From positions 4,480,149-4,544,148 of the forward strand of contig NC_067123.1 of assembly GCF_021347895.1 (NCBI RefSeq): a stretch of 64,000 nt of DNA. Reading direction: 5' to 3'. Positions within the stretch are counted from its first letter, which is position 1. Every line of letters begins with the position of its first letter. The notes beneath the pieces are model-generated. The model did not search any database and had not been told where the DNA came from. It saw only the letters and a program-made list of their open reading frames with translations. This DNA is from Acanthochromis polyacanthus (Eukaryota > Chordata > Actinopteri > Pomacentridae). Below are positions 33,277-46,743 of the stretch, piece after piece. Both the position numbers and the translations under genes were made by a program.

Positions 33277-34566
33277 CACTCAACAAAAATATAAATGCAA
33301 CACTTTTGTTTTTGCTCCCATGTTTTATGAGATGAACTCAAAGATCTAAAACTTTTTCCACATACACAATATCACCATTTCTCTCAAATATTGTTCACAA
33401 ATCTGTCTAAGGGGCCGTTTACACGAGGACCATCCTAACAGAAAACGCAAAAGTGGCGTCTTGTCATTTCACGTTTAGACGAGCGGTTTTGAAGGAAATC
33501 TGCGTGTATACGGTGACTCTATAGTGTGTGGAATTCGATTGGATATGCATGCCAGGCAGCTGGGTGGAGCTGTGATAAAACTCCGCCATGTCTACGCGCA
33601 TGCGTACTATCTCCCTTTTCGGATCTCCGCCGCGGTAAATGTTCATGAATGGAATCTGTACAGATTCTGTACCTTTGTTGGTACGACTCCTGTAGTGTAC
33701 ATAGAGCTGCCAGAGTTGCTTGAAGGTACGAAGGATGGAAATAATCACACATCTTTGTTTACTTCCTTGTACCGGCCGGCAAACCAAAGCACGTATGTGA
33801 CGTAATCACGTACGCGACGTGGTCAGATCTCGGCAAAGTTTTGCGTTTTGCTGTTTAGACGGAAACGTAACGGCGGAGCGTTTTCTACTTTTCCACTCTG
33901 GAGGCCGGTTTCAAATTTTTGCGTTTTCAAGCCCCCAAAACGCCGTCCTCGTATAAACGGTAGGGTGTTTTGTTGAAATATTTTGCCGTTTTTACCTGCA
34001 AGCGTCCTTGTGTAAACGGCCCCTGAATCTGTGACAGTGAGCACTTCTCCTTTGCTGAGATACTCCATCCCACCTCACAGGTGTGCCATATCAAGATGCT
34101 GATTACACACCATGATTAGTGCACAGGTGTGCCTTAGACTGCCCACAATAAAAGGCCATTCTGAGAGGTGCAGTTTTATCACAGCACAATGCCACAGATG
34201 TGGCAAGACTTGAGGGAGCGTGCAGTTGGCATGCTGACAGCAGGAATGTCAACCAGAGCTGTTGCTTGTGTATTGAATGTTCATTTCTCTACCATAAGCC
34301 GTCTCCAAAGGCGTTTCAGAGAATTTGGCAGTACATCCAACCAGCCTCACAACCACAGACCACGTGTAACCACACCAGCCCAGGACCTCCACATCCAGCA
34401 TGTTCACCTCCAAGATGGTCTGAGACCAGCCACTCAAACAGCTGCTGAAACAATCAGTTTGCAGAACCAAAGAATTTCTGCACAAACTGTCAGAAAGCGT
34501 CTCAGGGAAGCTCATCTGCACGATCGTCGTCCTCATCGGGATCTCCACCTGACTCCAGAACCCATG
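33277..34566 (+). mobile_element. Tc1-like transposon, 3'-truncated, with nested insert
   Basis: It begins TA (33275-33276) then cactcaacaaaaatataaa and continues with the typical 5' region (cacttttgtttttgctccc). The transposase start follows at 34189. The interior is interrupted by the Harbinger-type copy 33411-34023. After ctgactccag (about 34560) homology to Tc1 stops and R1 sequence resumes, so the catalytic part and the right inverted repeat are missing. Confidence 0.85.
33411..34023 (-). mobile_element. PIF/Harbinger-type non-autonomous element, copy 2
   Basis: The 613-bp element begins ggggccgtttacacgaggac and ends with the inverted counterpart (aaacggcccc). It sits inside the Tc1 5' region. 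The flanks read gtcTAA and TGAatctg, so the target was gtcTAAatctg with one later change in the 3-bp duplication. It is nearly identical to 7412-8032 in inverted orientation. No transposase domain was recognised. Confidence 0.82.
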
Positions 34567-34584
34567 TATGCAAGTCAAAAATAG
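34189..34584 (+). pseudogene. Tc1-like transposase, N-terminal part only
   Basis: It starts at ATG 34189 (MPQMWQDLRERAVGMLTAG). The N-terminal helix-turn-helix DNA-binding region is readable: VLNVHFSTISRLQRRFREFG, then a basic proline-rich linker (HRPRVTTPAQ) and a second HTH (RISAQTVRKRLREAHL). Family members are about 340 residues. This one ends after about 130 codons, with the last residues derived from flanking DNA, and lacks the whole DDE catalytic domain. It could bind inverted repeats in principle but cannot cut. Confidence 0.85.
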
Positions 34585-35303
34585 CTTTTTTAGATGGCTT
34601 TAGGCTGGTTTTGAACTCATTTTAGACTTCTATTTACATCATTTTAAGACTTGATTGAGACTGATTCTGTACTTGTTCTCGATTTAGCCAACTGAAAATA
34701 CACTAACCACTAACTCAGAAGGTTGTGCGTGTCAACAAATGTGTCCTAGATCAGCTGTAGTACCTGGCTGCTCCACCAGTTGGAGCCTTGTTCAAGCTTG
34801 AATGAGTGAAGTGGTTTTCAGTGTCTGAGTGGCAGAGAGCATTGTGGGAGTTTAGCTAGCAGCAGGCACCATGACAAAGACTTCTGTAGTGTTTAATGAG
34901 TGCCAGAAAGAGCTTACATGTAGGGTGAGATCAATTTAAATAAGCAAGTAAATAATTTCAATAGTTGATGCAAACAAATGAGATAAACTTTCACTAAGCA
35001 GTAAGCTAACTCCTTTAAAAGATCAGAAAGATGTTCAGTTGAGCCAATTTAAATACTTTTTCTTGAAAAACATTGCAGATTAATGTCAAACAATTCTTAT
35101 TTTTGTCTTTTAATAGAAGTTCATTGGTTTTACTGGTTAATTTATGTTGTATTAGTGAGGAGTTAGGCTTCTACAACTTTAAATATCTTATCGTTAAGTT
35201 TAAGGAACTCAGCAAACACTTAATGTTTCTTAACTTGCAAAAGTCAAAACATTGATGGAGGCAGGTTACACACTGATTAAAGTTTACCACATTTTTTACA
35301 GTG

Positions 35304-36280
35304 TAGATTTACAGTAGATCCAGGGGCAGCAGAGGGAGTAGAGCTCTGAGGTGAAGCAGCAGCTTTAAACCTCGTCTTCCTCATTCATCACCTGTTAAAC
35401 GGCACAAAATAGAGCCGCAAACAACCCTGACAGAAGGAAGATTAATTTCTCTGGGCGAGTCATCGAATGTGAAAATCAACATGCATGTGAAGGCCGTGCA
35501 GGCGGACATGTTTATTGCTCTCACATGTATGAGCTCATGCAACACGCCGACTGATTCCACCGGCAGGTTGAAGTAAAATAACCCAGAGCTGAAGTCATGC
35601 TGGGAGGAGCCACTGGTCCCATTAGCGCTGGAGGGAAACCCAACATGACAAATAGCAGCGAGCTGGCGGCGCATGAAGACAACCAGAGGGCCAGCAGAGA
35701 AGTCAGGAAAGCAGGAAGATCTGATGTGAGACAGGAAATGAGCAGCGTCCAAGTAGCCTCGTTGAATTAACGATCGCTAATTGAATGTGCCTCGGATCAG
35801 GTTCCTCCGTTTGAAACCAGGACGGTGTTTCTGCTGCTGATATCTGCAGGCGTCCACAGAGTTCAGCTTCACTTTATCTGATGTGGCAGAAGAAAAAGAA
35901 GAAGGCAGGAAATGTGCAGCAGAATGTTAGCTAAAGGCTCAGGAATGTGGGTTAAAGCTACTGATTTAGGCTGGGAGCAGATTGTTAAAGATCTGGGAGA
36001 AGAAGCAGGTAGCTGGTAGAGATGTTAGAACAGGTGAGATGATTCCAGTTCCTGGAGCAGCAGGAAGCTTCGAAAAGCAAAGTGACTGTTCTGAAAGCTG
36101 TGCAGCAACAATAAGACTCTGAAAACATTAGAAAATTAGGAAGAAAAATCAGCGTGTTTGTCAAATTTCAGTGCTGTGTCAAAAATGAAACCAAGCTTCC
36201 TGCAGGATCACACAGGTTTACTCTGATGATCGATGATTCTGCTGTTTTGTCAGGAAACTAAATTGTTTTCTATTTAGCCA
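35304..36280. other. Unique intergenic block
   Basis: Non-repetitive and moderately GC-rich at 35400-35760, with a 123-codon minus-strand frame that shows no domain. Probably non-coding. Confidence 0.3.
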
Positions 36281-37345
36281 AAGACTGTTGCAAAAAAAAT
36301 AAAAAATGTGACCAAGTTTATTAGTAGTATTGCAAAATATTGTAAAAGGGCTGTGATTTTACAGAATCTCCCTGCTTTGTTAAATTGCAGATTGCTAGTT
36401 AAAAAAAACAACATTTATTTACGTTAACTGTAGAAAAAACAGGTCAAAGCTGTCAAGAACATCACATATAGTCATTTATTGTTTTACAATGTTTGAATGT
36501 GAAATTACACAATTTTTTAATGTATTTAAATCAACCCAAAAATATTTCACAGATATTCAGCACTGTTTGAAAGAAAAACAATCCATATATGAGAGACTTA
36601 AAAATGTAAAAACGGCAAATAATTTTTGTGAACTGTTTCACACACTGTTTTTCTTTTGGTAATTTATAGAAAATATCTTGTAAAATCATAATTAATGCTT
36701 TTTAAACTAGCGTATAAACAGTTAAAAAAAGGCCCAAACTATAAATAGCATCCATGTTAAAAGCCTGTATTTTTAAACCATGAAATTACACCATTTAAAT
36801 GTATTTAAATGAGCCAAAAGTATCTTAGATATTTGCCATTGTTTGTGGCTGTATAGTTGCACCAGGAACGACAGAAATTTTAGTTTTTATCAGAATCTGG
36901 TTAAGACAAATATTAGATTTTTTGGTAAATGTTTAAATGTGACAGGTAGAATAATAATTATGACTCACCGTTCTGTCATACATGAGTAGTTTAAGGACAG
37001 TTGGAAAGTAGAAATCTGTATTTTTGTTTTTTGTTTTTACAGTTTCTTGTTTGTTAAAGGGTGTAATTTTGCTGTTTTTTTTTTTTCTTCAATGACAACA
37101 TGCCTTTTAAATCTGGTGGCAGGTTTTGGGGTTGAGACATTCAATTGTCTTCAAATTTTTGTCATGTGACTGTTTTTTTAACATAAATAAATGAGACCTG
37201 TAGAATAAAAGTGTTTTGAAAATATGATTGGTGGAACAGTGTCTCGCAGATGAATTGTTCAAGGACTGTTGGATTTGAAAAAAAAAGAGACATGGCTTTT
37301 AAACCTAGTGGCAGGTTTTAGAGTTCAGAGGTTCAACGTAGGTAA
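36281..37345. repeat. AT-rich block with degenerate tandem units
   Basis: Repeated strings are atgaaattacac/gtgaaattacac with tgtatttaaat (36500, 36780), and ttttaaatctggtggcaggtt versus ttttaaacctagtggcaggt (37108 and 37290). The units are too decayed to define. Confidence 0.45.
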
Positions 37346-39090
37346 AATCACAAAAGCTTCGGTTTGTAATATCGAGTTCTGTTTCAGAAGTCAGAACAAA
37401 CTGAACGAACTGTAGACTTGGTCAGATGGTAAGAAGAACCTCTAAAGCACTGATTGAGAGTTTTAGTGAGCAAAAACTCTGATGATCCTCTTTGTGAACG
37501 TCTATATTTTGCAGATTTGTTTTTACTCTACACCATCGTGAACTTCTAGATCTGCACATCCAGAGATTCATCTAGAATGTCTGAGTCTCTTTGAAGCTAC
37601 CAGGAACTACAGCAGCTGTAGAGGTTGTGTTTGTGTTGTGTTTGTGTTGTGTTTGTGCTGAATACTCTGAGACTTGCTGTAAACTGGACGATGATGAATT
37701 TGATCTCTGAGATTTGAGGAGAATCGCATCCTAAACAACAGAAACACACTCTAAACTGCAAACTAAACACAATAAAACATCTTCAGAATGTGATTTTACT
37801 GGATGATGGATTTTGTGAAGCTCAGAGACCAAACAACCAGAGGGGTCGAAACCACAGGAGATGTTGCAAAAGGACCCAAAGCGACCGTCGTTCCTCTGTA
37901 TTTATTTTTGTGTTTGTTCCTATTGTTTGCTGGTCTTCTGTAATTTATTTTGTCGTGGTAACAAACCCCCAGCTGAGGACCAACAGGACGGTGGTTACCT
38001 TCATCTGTGATGTTCTTTTTTTTTTCTCTAAACAGCTCTTCATTTAAGAGCTGAAACTAAAGATTCTCACTTTTCCGTCACCTCGATGTGAACTGGGATG
38101 GACCGAGGCTTGGATTTAAAGGTTTTTGAAGGCATCTGGAGGTTTTTCTTTAATGTTTCTGGAGGTTTTTTGAGGTTTTGGGTGTGGCGGCCGACAGCAG
38201 ACGGAGGCCATGCCTGCTGTGGAAGCATCTCGGGAGATAAACAGGACGGACAGCTCCGTCTCACCCTGATGACATCATCGCTGCGGGCCGGCGAGTGTCA
38301 GATCCGGTTGTTCAGGAAATCCATCAAATCCTCCACAATCCTTAATACGAGCTGCTGTTAATGGAACACAGCGGTTACAGTCCACTTTGTGCTGTCAGTT
38401 TCATTTAGTGAACCAGTTTCCATGACTCGTCTGCAACTAAACTGCATCCTGAGGTACAAGTAGAGGTAAATTATGATCTGAAATTAACAGATTTTCTCAC
38501 CTGTGATGTTGTACTGAAGGTGTCCAGTTTGAAAGCCACAAACTTTAAACCTACTGTTTAATTTTACAAACACAACGTGACTTTTGTTGCTGCTGGTTGT
38601 TTCAGAGACTCAGAGTTTCTGAAAGTGATTCTGGATGAGCAGCTCTCAGTCCTGTCTCTGATTTAGAAAACTGAGCCACGCTGAGCCACACAAACACACA
38701 AAAATACCTCGAAAGACAAGTTGTTTGCTTAAAAAAAATCACCAAAATGACACCATTTAAACTAGCAAGAATCTACAGACTACCAACAGTCCTTGAACTA
38801 CTCGTCTGTGACACAAGATTCCACCAAATCTCAGCCTAAAATCCTGATATATCTGTAAAACAAAAACATGAAAAAGGTAAATGCACAAAGATGGGGAAAA
38901 TCTACACAAACACAGAAAAAGAGCATAGTTAAAACGACAAATATCAGAAAAGTTTATTTTTTTATCAGATTTAAATACTGTAAAACTGTAATTTTATGGT
39001 GTAAAAGGACAGATTTTATTATTTGGATTTTATTTACAGTTTTAACGTTCTTAATAGACATAAAAACATAAATGCAACCCTCACGGTGGA
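37346..39090. other. Intergenic DNA, nothing recognised
   Basis: A short gtgttgtgttt repeat lies at 37625-37662. Positions 38090-38345 are GC-richer with frames open on both strands and no domain. No gene is supported. Confidence 0.35.
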
Positions 39091-40060
39091 ACTAAACCAG
39101 AGGATCTTAAGTCTTTGGGAGTCATTATCTGAGGACCATGAATCTGCATCATAATTCATGAAAATCTATCCAACCAAGTTTTGTGCAAACCTGCAGTCCA
39201 TTCAGAAGTGTTTGAGATATTTTGCACAAAAACACAAACATAAACCCCATCTACAACTAAGTCTGAGGATCACAAGTCTTTAGAATTCATTCTCAGAGGA
39301 CCATGAATCTACACTGCACTGCTGTTGAGATAATTGTGCCAAACTCTCAGGGAAATGTTGAGATATTTCACAACAAAGTAAAAAAAAAAAACCTTTGAGC
39401 TGCTAATGGTGTTAGATGAATGTCAGGTGGTGAGGGGTTCATCTTCTGGGGATCATGAATGTCTCCACCACACTTATTGACAAGCTATTCAATCAGTGTT
39501 ACAATATTCTGCAAAAAAAATAAAACAAATATACACCTCATGGTGGAACTCAAGCAGAGGATCACAAGTATTCAGGACTCATTCTCTGAGGACCATGAAT
39601 CTGCATCATATTTTATGACAAGCCACCCAACTGCTGTTGATATTTCACTATCAGCCAAATTTTGTGCCAACCTGTTGAGTAGATATTGAGGTATATTGAA
39701 TACTAATGGTGTGAGATGAATGCCAGGTGATAGAGGTTCATCCTCCGGGGATCATGAATGTCTGCACCAAGTTTTATGGCAATTCCTCCAATAGTTGTAG
39801 AGACCATTTGGGAAAGAACATAATGATAAAGCTTGTGGTGGAGCTAAGTCAAAAGATCTTAAGACTTTAGAATTCATTCTCTGAGGACCATGAATCTGCA
39901 GCACATTTCATGAAAATGCCGGAATATTTTACTCCTCCAGACTTTGTGCCAACCCATCATGTAAAAGTTGAGATTTATTCAATATTACGTGTGTTAGATG
40001 AGGTGACGAGGTGATAGGGGTTCATCTTCTGGGGATCATGAACCAAATGTATCCATCCAA
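39091..40060. repeat. ~295-bp tandem repeat, about three units
   Basis: Two motifs alternate: attctctgaggaccatgaat (39125-like, 39290, 39580, 39876) and ttcatcttctggggatcatg (39438, 39735, 40018). Spacing of like motifs is about 290-300 bp. Phrases such as caagttttatggcaat are common in fish interspersed repeats. Confidence 0.75.
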
Positions 40061-42595
40061 CGCTGGCTTTCATCCTCTAAGTCCTGCTGCTGAAACACTG
40101 AAGCTATGAAGCTGTCTCTGGGAGGTTCTTTCTTTTTCTTTTTTCTTTGGAGGTCTGCTCTGAGAGGAATTAAGGATTTACATTTTAATTCCGTTCTCCA
40201 GAGGACGCACCGAAGCACAACTTGTGTTCCCGTTTAACTCGGCTGCTTATCTTCTTTAATCCTTTTATGCTTTTTTTCCCGGCTGGAGGTTGATCCTCGG
40301 TATTATTCTCCAGAAGGATTCCACTAAGAGGACTTATGAACACGAGCTTATTCCTCTGCACGGCGGATCGAGTGGTTTCAGGGTTTAAAGCCACGAACAT
40401 GAACTCAGGTTGGTCTAAAAAAAAAAACTAAACAACTGAACACGAAGAATCCTTTAGGCTCCTTTAGCGAGACGCTAACGAAGGTGTTGTGCTGAGATTA
40501 ACGAGGAGGCCTCAGCGGACCAACTGTGGGTCAGAAGGAAATGGAAAGTCATAATAAACCTCCACAATGAGCTTCTTTTTCACTTTAAATCGCCGTCGCC
40601 ATGACGAACTCTGGCCAGCAGAAACGCTGCCATCGGTGTTTTGGCTGGATTATAGAACCGATTCATCAAATTCAAATTAAGAGATGCCGGTAAACAAAGA
40701 GAGCCGGAGCTTTTCAGGAGGATCTGAATGAGTTCCTGAGGTTGGACTCCAGAGTTAAACACAGCTTTGACTTTTACTGAGATTCTTTCAAACAGTGGAG
40801 AAAAATGAGCGGTGTGAGTTCCAGGTAGTTTTCTATGAAGCATTTCCAAAGAAAACAGTTAAACAAACACACGTATGTTTATGTGATCCTGATTAAACTG
40901 GTTTTCATGTTAGGTAGAGCGGCAACAAGTCGGTAATTCACTGATTTGTTGATCAACAGAACTGATGTCTCTATTATTGATTATACAGAGGAACTGCATG
41001 AACAAAAAAAATCTAAATATTTGCTTGTTCCAGGTGATTTAATTCTTTCTGTATCTGTTAGAAGAAACACAACCAGCGTCATTTTTCTACTTTCTTGGTA
41101 GCAGCTGAATACTGAAACTAAAAGAGATGCAGGATTAGTTTGGCGTCGTTTCTGTTGCATCGAATCAAGAACAGATATCATAATATTAATGTTCACTGAC
41201 TTCTTGTTTGAAGACTGTTATGATGAGGACAAAAGAAACTTTCTGTATTTTAAAACTCTCCTCTGTGTTTCGTATCCATAGTTCAGGTTGTTTATTTTGA
41301 TAGTAAAGTTTTGCGTCTGTTACCGACTGAATTTTAGGATGTTTTCGGATTGAAATACCGAAAAATGTCTCACAGCTGAAACATCATCATGTTTGAAGAT
41401 CACAAAACCTTTTAATAAATTAAATAAATAACTTTAGGTGCATTATGTTTGTCCACTTTGCTGACTGACTGCAAAACTGTTCTGTAATGTGTGTTAATTA
41501 AGTTCATTACGTTTTATTCCATAATTTTTAGTTGTTTTCAAAACTTAAAACCAAATGAAACCAGTCAAACATTTAAAAACTATTCTCCAGTTGCCATTTT
41601 TTACACTAAATGTCTCTATTAATAGAAAAAATAACAGCCAGGTTCATCAAATCTGAAATTAATTATTATTTTAACCCAAATTCTCTCCATAATAATGGTC
41701 TGTATTGGTCAAATAATCGGAAATCACATCAGCTTGTTTTATCATATCACCTAACTGAATAAAAAGACCTACTACTCAATGGAAAAACAGTTCAAGATTC
41801 AGGTTTTCAGAGTTTTTATGTGCCACATGCTCATGCAAAGTGCAATAACATCTTATATAAAGAACAAATCTGTAAAATTAGAGGGGAAAAAGCCACAATA
41901 TCTTAAATAATGACTTGGAGATGTTAAACTAAAGTGCAGTGCATGTTTATCTCTAGTATTCATTAGCTTATCTCCACTAAAGAATGTGAAATTATCTAAA
42001 TACTGAAAGCATTCAGCACTTTTTAACCCTTCTAAAGTCTCTGTTGATGTTTTATCATCATGTTCATCCTGATAAAACTCCATCTGCAGCAGGATGAAAG
42101 TCGCTTACTAAACACTCATAAAGTTCTCTGCTGTAAACACACAGTTTATAAAAAAAGAAATCAACATTTTTATGAGCTGACAGATTGTCCAAAAACCTCC
42201 AATAAAGTCAGACGGATAAAAATGTAACTTTATTTGATAAGCGGTCACACGAGGAAAGCCCCGGAGGAAGACGTAAACGCTGCGTTTCTTATCGCCCGTT
42301 CAGTTTTACATCTCGGCAGATTGATGTTGAATTATACAAACGTCCTCCCAAAGTTCTCTCCGGTAAAACGCGAGCCAGATTCCCACGAACAGCAGCAGCT
42401 AAAACAGGAAGAAGCTAAAAGTGCATTCAGCCGAGCCGTCAGAGAGGATGGACGTGTTTTAAAAGCAGTGACTGGATCTGTTTTCTCAGTAAGAACTCAG
42501 ATTCAACCATAAAAATACAAACAGCCTGTTTGGCAGCCTGTTATGACCAAACATATATAGATAAAAAAAAACAAAAAACCAAATACACTCTATAA
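40061..42595. other. Intergenic DNA, nothing recognised
   Basis: Mixed complexity. Small open frames at 40185-40849 and 42234-42512 carry no recognisable domain. No array or transposon ends were found. Confidence 0.35.
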
Positions 42596-43810
42596 TGCTA
42601 TTCCTGTTTACACTTATTTAATTAAATGTGCACTACCAAGGTAAAAATGTGCTGATTTATTAGATTTAAGTTGCAAATATTATTGTAATGAGTTGTGTTG
42701 ACATAATAAAGTTGCATCAACTTAACATTTTGTGTAATTTAAACTCAAATTCCTGCATTAGTTGATTTAAACCTGAGTTAAAGCTGTTGTAAATTGGTGA
42801 AATTGGCTTGCTAAGTGATTTTTTTAGTGCTTGATAACTTAAAAATGTGTCTTTATGCTCCCAATTAGAACTGGTATTTTTATAAATACCTTGGATTGCA
42901 GAAGAAAACCTAATGCATCCAACTCAATTTGTTGGTAGAACATAATTTCTTTAGAAATTGTCTTTACTCAAAAAGATTGATGCAAACTGTTGCCTGTGAG
43001 CTAAAAAAAAGAAAAAAGAAAAATCTAATTTCTTGTTTTGGATCAACTGTTTAAGTTGTAAACATAGAAATGGATTGTTTTTGATGCAATAATGTTGCAT
43101 TAACTTAATATTGTGTTGGATTTAAAGTCAAATGTCTGCATTAGTTGATTTAAAACTTAATTCAAGTTATAGCAACTCAATAAAATTAGCTTGATAACTG
43201 ATTTTTCTTCACCTTGAGTTCAGGATTTCAAGTCTCTTCTACCAAATTCTAGACCTTTCTGGTACTAGTTCAGACTGTTAATCAAATTAACTTTCAGCGT
43301 AGAGGAAAAGCTAATTCATCCAACTTAATTTGGTTTATTGTTTGAACATAATTTTATCAGTAGTTGTCTGAACTCAAAAAGATTTATGCAAATTGTTGGC
43401 TGCAAGCTAAAATATCTAATTTACTGGTTTAAATCAACCATTTAAATATCAAACACTGTTGTAATGGGTTGTTTTGCTATAATAATGTTGCATCAACTCA
43501 ATATTTTGTGTATTTTGAATAGAAATTTCTACATTAGCAGATTAAAGCCAAATTTAAATTGTAGTGACTCAATAAAATGGGCCTGATAACTTAAGTATTC
43601 TTCAGCTTGAGTTCAGGATTTCAAGTCCTCTCATCGAAATACTGGACACACCTGGATAATTATATAAATTTTGTTAATTGAAAAACACCTTTGATTGTCG
43701 AAAAAAAGGTAATTCTTGTAATGTAAGGTGTAGTTTGTTGAACATAATTTCATTAGTTGTCAGGACTCAAAAAGACTGAGGCAAACTTGCATTAAACTTT
43801 GCTTGACACA
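42596..43810. repeat. ~390-bp degenerate tandem repeat, three units
   Basis: Ordered motifs recur: gttgcatcaactta with attttgtgta (42710, 43090, 43488), ctgcattagttgattta (42753, 43136, 43532-like), and aactcaaaaagattgatgca (42966, 43372, 43763-like). Confidence 0.7.
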
Positions 43811-44479
43811 GTTTTTTTAGGGTGTGGAAGATCTTTTGATATCAGATGATGCTAAAAAAACAAAGCAGAGCAATATTATTACGTCTGTGGTGACTTTTCA
43901 GAAAGAAAAGATCGAGCTAAGATAATGTTCCAGCTCCAAATGTCAGAAAAATGCATTATCTCTCATTCTTTACAGTTAAAGGTTTATACAGAACACAGCA
44001 GATGCTCAGGTTTAACAGAATTAGGATGAACTTTATTGAAACTTCCTGATGTAACTAACAGAGGCTAACGGGGGAATAAACAACATGCTGCTGCAGAATC
44101 CATGAAAAAAACAGGCAAACGTCCAATAGCAGAAGTCAAAAGAATCACCGAGCAACAAGCAGAAAGCAAACTCAGAATAAATACTCAAAGGACAGCGCTG
44201 AGTGGCTTTTCTGTCTGTAAATCAGAAACATGGTCTTTCAATTGCAGAGATCTTATTTCTTCATTTCACATGTTGTAATGTTTCCCTCGAAACCCTCCAA
44301 CATCCCCCAGTCGGACAGAAATCTGCTCTTCTCCTCTGAACTGTTTGTCTGCACTCAGATATTTGGTTTCTGCGTTAATGTTCTGCATCGTCAGGATGCT
44401 GCTGTTCGCTTAGAAAAGCTTCTGCACAAGAACCATGTAAAAACCAAAAGCCGTAACCAGCAAAATGCCTTTGTTAACT
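43811..44479. other. Intergenic DNA, nothing recognised
   Basis: An 83-codon open frame at 44230-44481 has no recognisable domain. Confidence 0.35.
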
Positions 44480-45545
44480 AATGAAATCATCACTGTCTCC
44501 CTGCAAGTACATCACTTTACTTTGTAGTTTGGTAATTATATACAAATGCAAGCTCCTATTTTTGACCAAAAATAATGACAACAAACCAGAACCTGCAGTT
44601 TCTTCTTTGAGATGTTTTTTCAATATGTTGTTCAATGGAAAAGAATTTTTCTTTCTAATGTAGGTCAACTTTATTAATACGGTTTATAGGGTTTCGTATG
44701 TTTTTTCATATTATGCAACAGCTAAAGAAATCTGTAAGAATATTTTCCACACACTTGTAATTATCTGTTGACATGCAGGAGAAATTGCACTATAAATGAT
44801 GTAGCTGATGAATGAAACGGCCTTTAGCCTTTGAAACAACACTGGAGGTCTAACTGTAGCTAAGCTAATGAGCTATGCAAGCAAAAGTTAGCTTCTCAAG
44901 CCAGGTACTGGTCTTTAAACTACAGTTCTAGTACTACTATTGTTAACTGTCCCATACAGGTAGCATGGCAGTCATGTTGAAATTATGCGAGCATGCTACC
45001 AGAACTACGTAGTACTTTGGTAATTCTATACAAATTCAAACTGGACTTTCAAACTTTTCCCTATTCAATCCTCCACTGGTGTACATACTGTGTATAATAT
45101 TATTATCATATGATGAATTTTAACTCAAAACGTATGACAACTAACCAGAACCTGCAGTTTATTCATGCAAGTTTTTCTTACTAATGTAGGTCAACTTTAT
45201 TAATACCAAATTTAGGGTTTCTTAATATTATGCAACAGCTCAAGAAATCTGTAAGAATATTTTCCATAGACTTGTAATTATCTGTTCACATGCAGGAGAA
45301 ATTGCACCGTAAATGATGTAGCTGATGAATGAAACAGTCTTTAGCCTTTGAAACAACACCAGCAGTTCTAACTGTAGCTAAGCTAATTAGCTGCATAAGC
45401 TAAAGATAGCAGCTCAATCCAGATGCTGGTTTGCATACTGTAGTTCTAGTACTATTATGTTCATTGCCCTGTATATGTAGAATGGTAACCATGCTGAAGT
45501 CAATCAGTTTACATTATAAAGTGTTATGCTAATGTTAGCATGCTA
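44480..45545. repeat. ~500-bp tandem duplication
   Basis: Blocks 44500-44990 and 45010-45545 share ordered strings: aaccagaacctgcagttt, taatgtaggtcaactttatt, aagaaatctgtaagaatatt, catgcaggagaaattgca and tgatgtagctgatgaatgaa. The offset grows from about 490 to 516 bp, showing indels. Confidence 0.85.
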
Positions 45546-46743
45546 GCATAACTACATATCTGACAGTTGCTGGTTCAGTTTTTGCTCAAGTTTCTGTAGA
45601 CTTGATGCTCGCTCATGATCTTAGATGAGGGCCAGCACAATGCCATTACCACTGATGCTCCACCAATCGATTTCTTTGTCTCGCTCTCCTTTTTCTCATC
45701 TCTTGTCAACACAATGCCTTAAGAAGATGACGAAACTTTATTGTTTGGGACAGGAACTCAACTCCAGTCCTGAGGGAACAATCCACTAGTTTCCATAAGA
45801 GAACCGTGGCCTCAGATTTGGAGTTGATGACTCTCATCCTGTCTCAGTGTATGCTGAAGATCACGGTCTGATGAAACAAACAGAACCACATCATCTGCAA
45901 AAAAGGAAATATTAAGACTGCTTTGAGATCCTGCTTGTATAAGACAAGAGGAAACACTACTGGAACCATGTTTGACTTTGTCTGTATGGTGTTTTTAAAA
46001 TGCTGGGAGACACAACATGAGAAAAATGAAACACAGGTTCAGATTGGTAGAGGTTTCATATCTCACAAATCAAAAGAACCAATTGGGTCAACTGCATTTT
46101 TGTTCTTCTTTAGGCATTGTTTTAATGATGTCTTGTTGGATTATTTCAATATTACATCTTGTCATGGTGTAGCTGGAGTTGTTTTATAGTGTTTGAGGAG
46201 AGCTGTAGGAGAGCTGAAGGAACACTTCATAGATCTGCACATCTAGGATTCTTTAATAGAAGGGTTTTTAGGAGTTTAAAGCAGAAACATCCCAACCCTG
46301 ACAGGCCTAGCATCCAGTTATGGCTGCTAAGGTTATTTTTCTTTTGTCTGACTGTGTTTTTCTGTGTTTTTTTCTCAGAAGTGATGTGTAGTTTTAATTT
46401 TACTCGCTCCAGGTTGCCCTGCGTTGGCGATTATCTCCCACTTAGTTTCCTTTGGACTTAGTTTCTGGCGCCTCGGTCTTCTGGACACCAACAAAGTACG
46501 TCAAGCGAAGACAAGCATTCGGAGAGCAAACATGCTTTTTTGTGTCTCGGCCAGTCTGGGCTATTCAGAGGTTTGTTATCTCGGGTCGCCTTTATGTGTT
46601 CATTCTTGCTCCCACACAGAACTTTCTGATATCGCTGGACGTCAAACACGCTCTGGCCCACATAGCATGACTGTTAGCATGTGTAGGCAGCAGAAAACGG
46701 CCAGTAAACATGTGCATAATGCAGTTTATGGACATACCGCATA
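45546..46743. other. Unique intergenic block, nothing recognised
   Basis: The longest frame (46424-46810, 128 codons, +) overlaps other open frames on both strands and shows no domain. Left unannotated. Confidence 0.3.

Larger units (their letters stand above)
32436..35303 (+). repeat. R1 tandem block bounded by CACTGTAAA ends
   Basis: At least three R1-like units repeat the order agaagaagaaagtcatgc, agatcagctgtac, gcattgtgggagttta, aaagactt and ggttttgaactcattttag-like (cores at about 32625, 33050 and 34840). The block starts cactgtaaagaa after TA and ends tttttacagtg before TA, so it may be one composite element with CACTG ends and a TA duplication. It contains the Tc1 insertion 33277-34566. 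Confidence 0.5.

Noticed and set aside
34249..34578. Minus-strand 109-codon frame in the Tc1 element
   Set aside because: It is the complement of the transposase N-terminal region, which is clearly coded on +.
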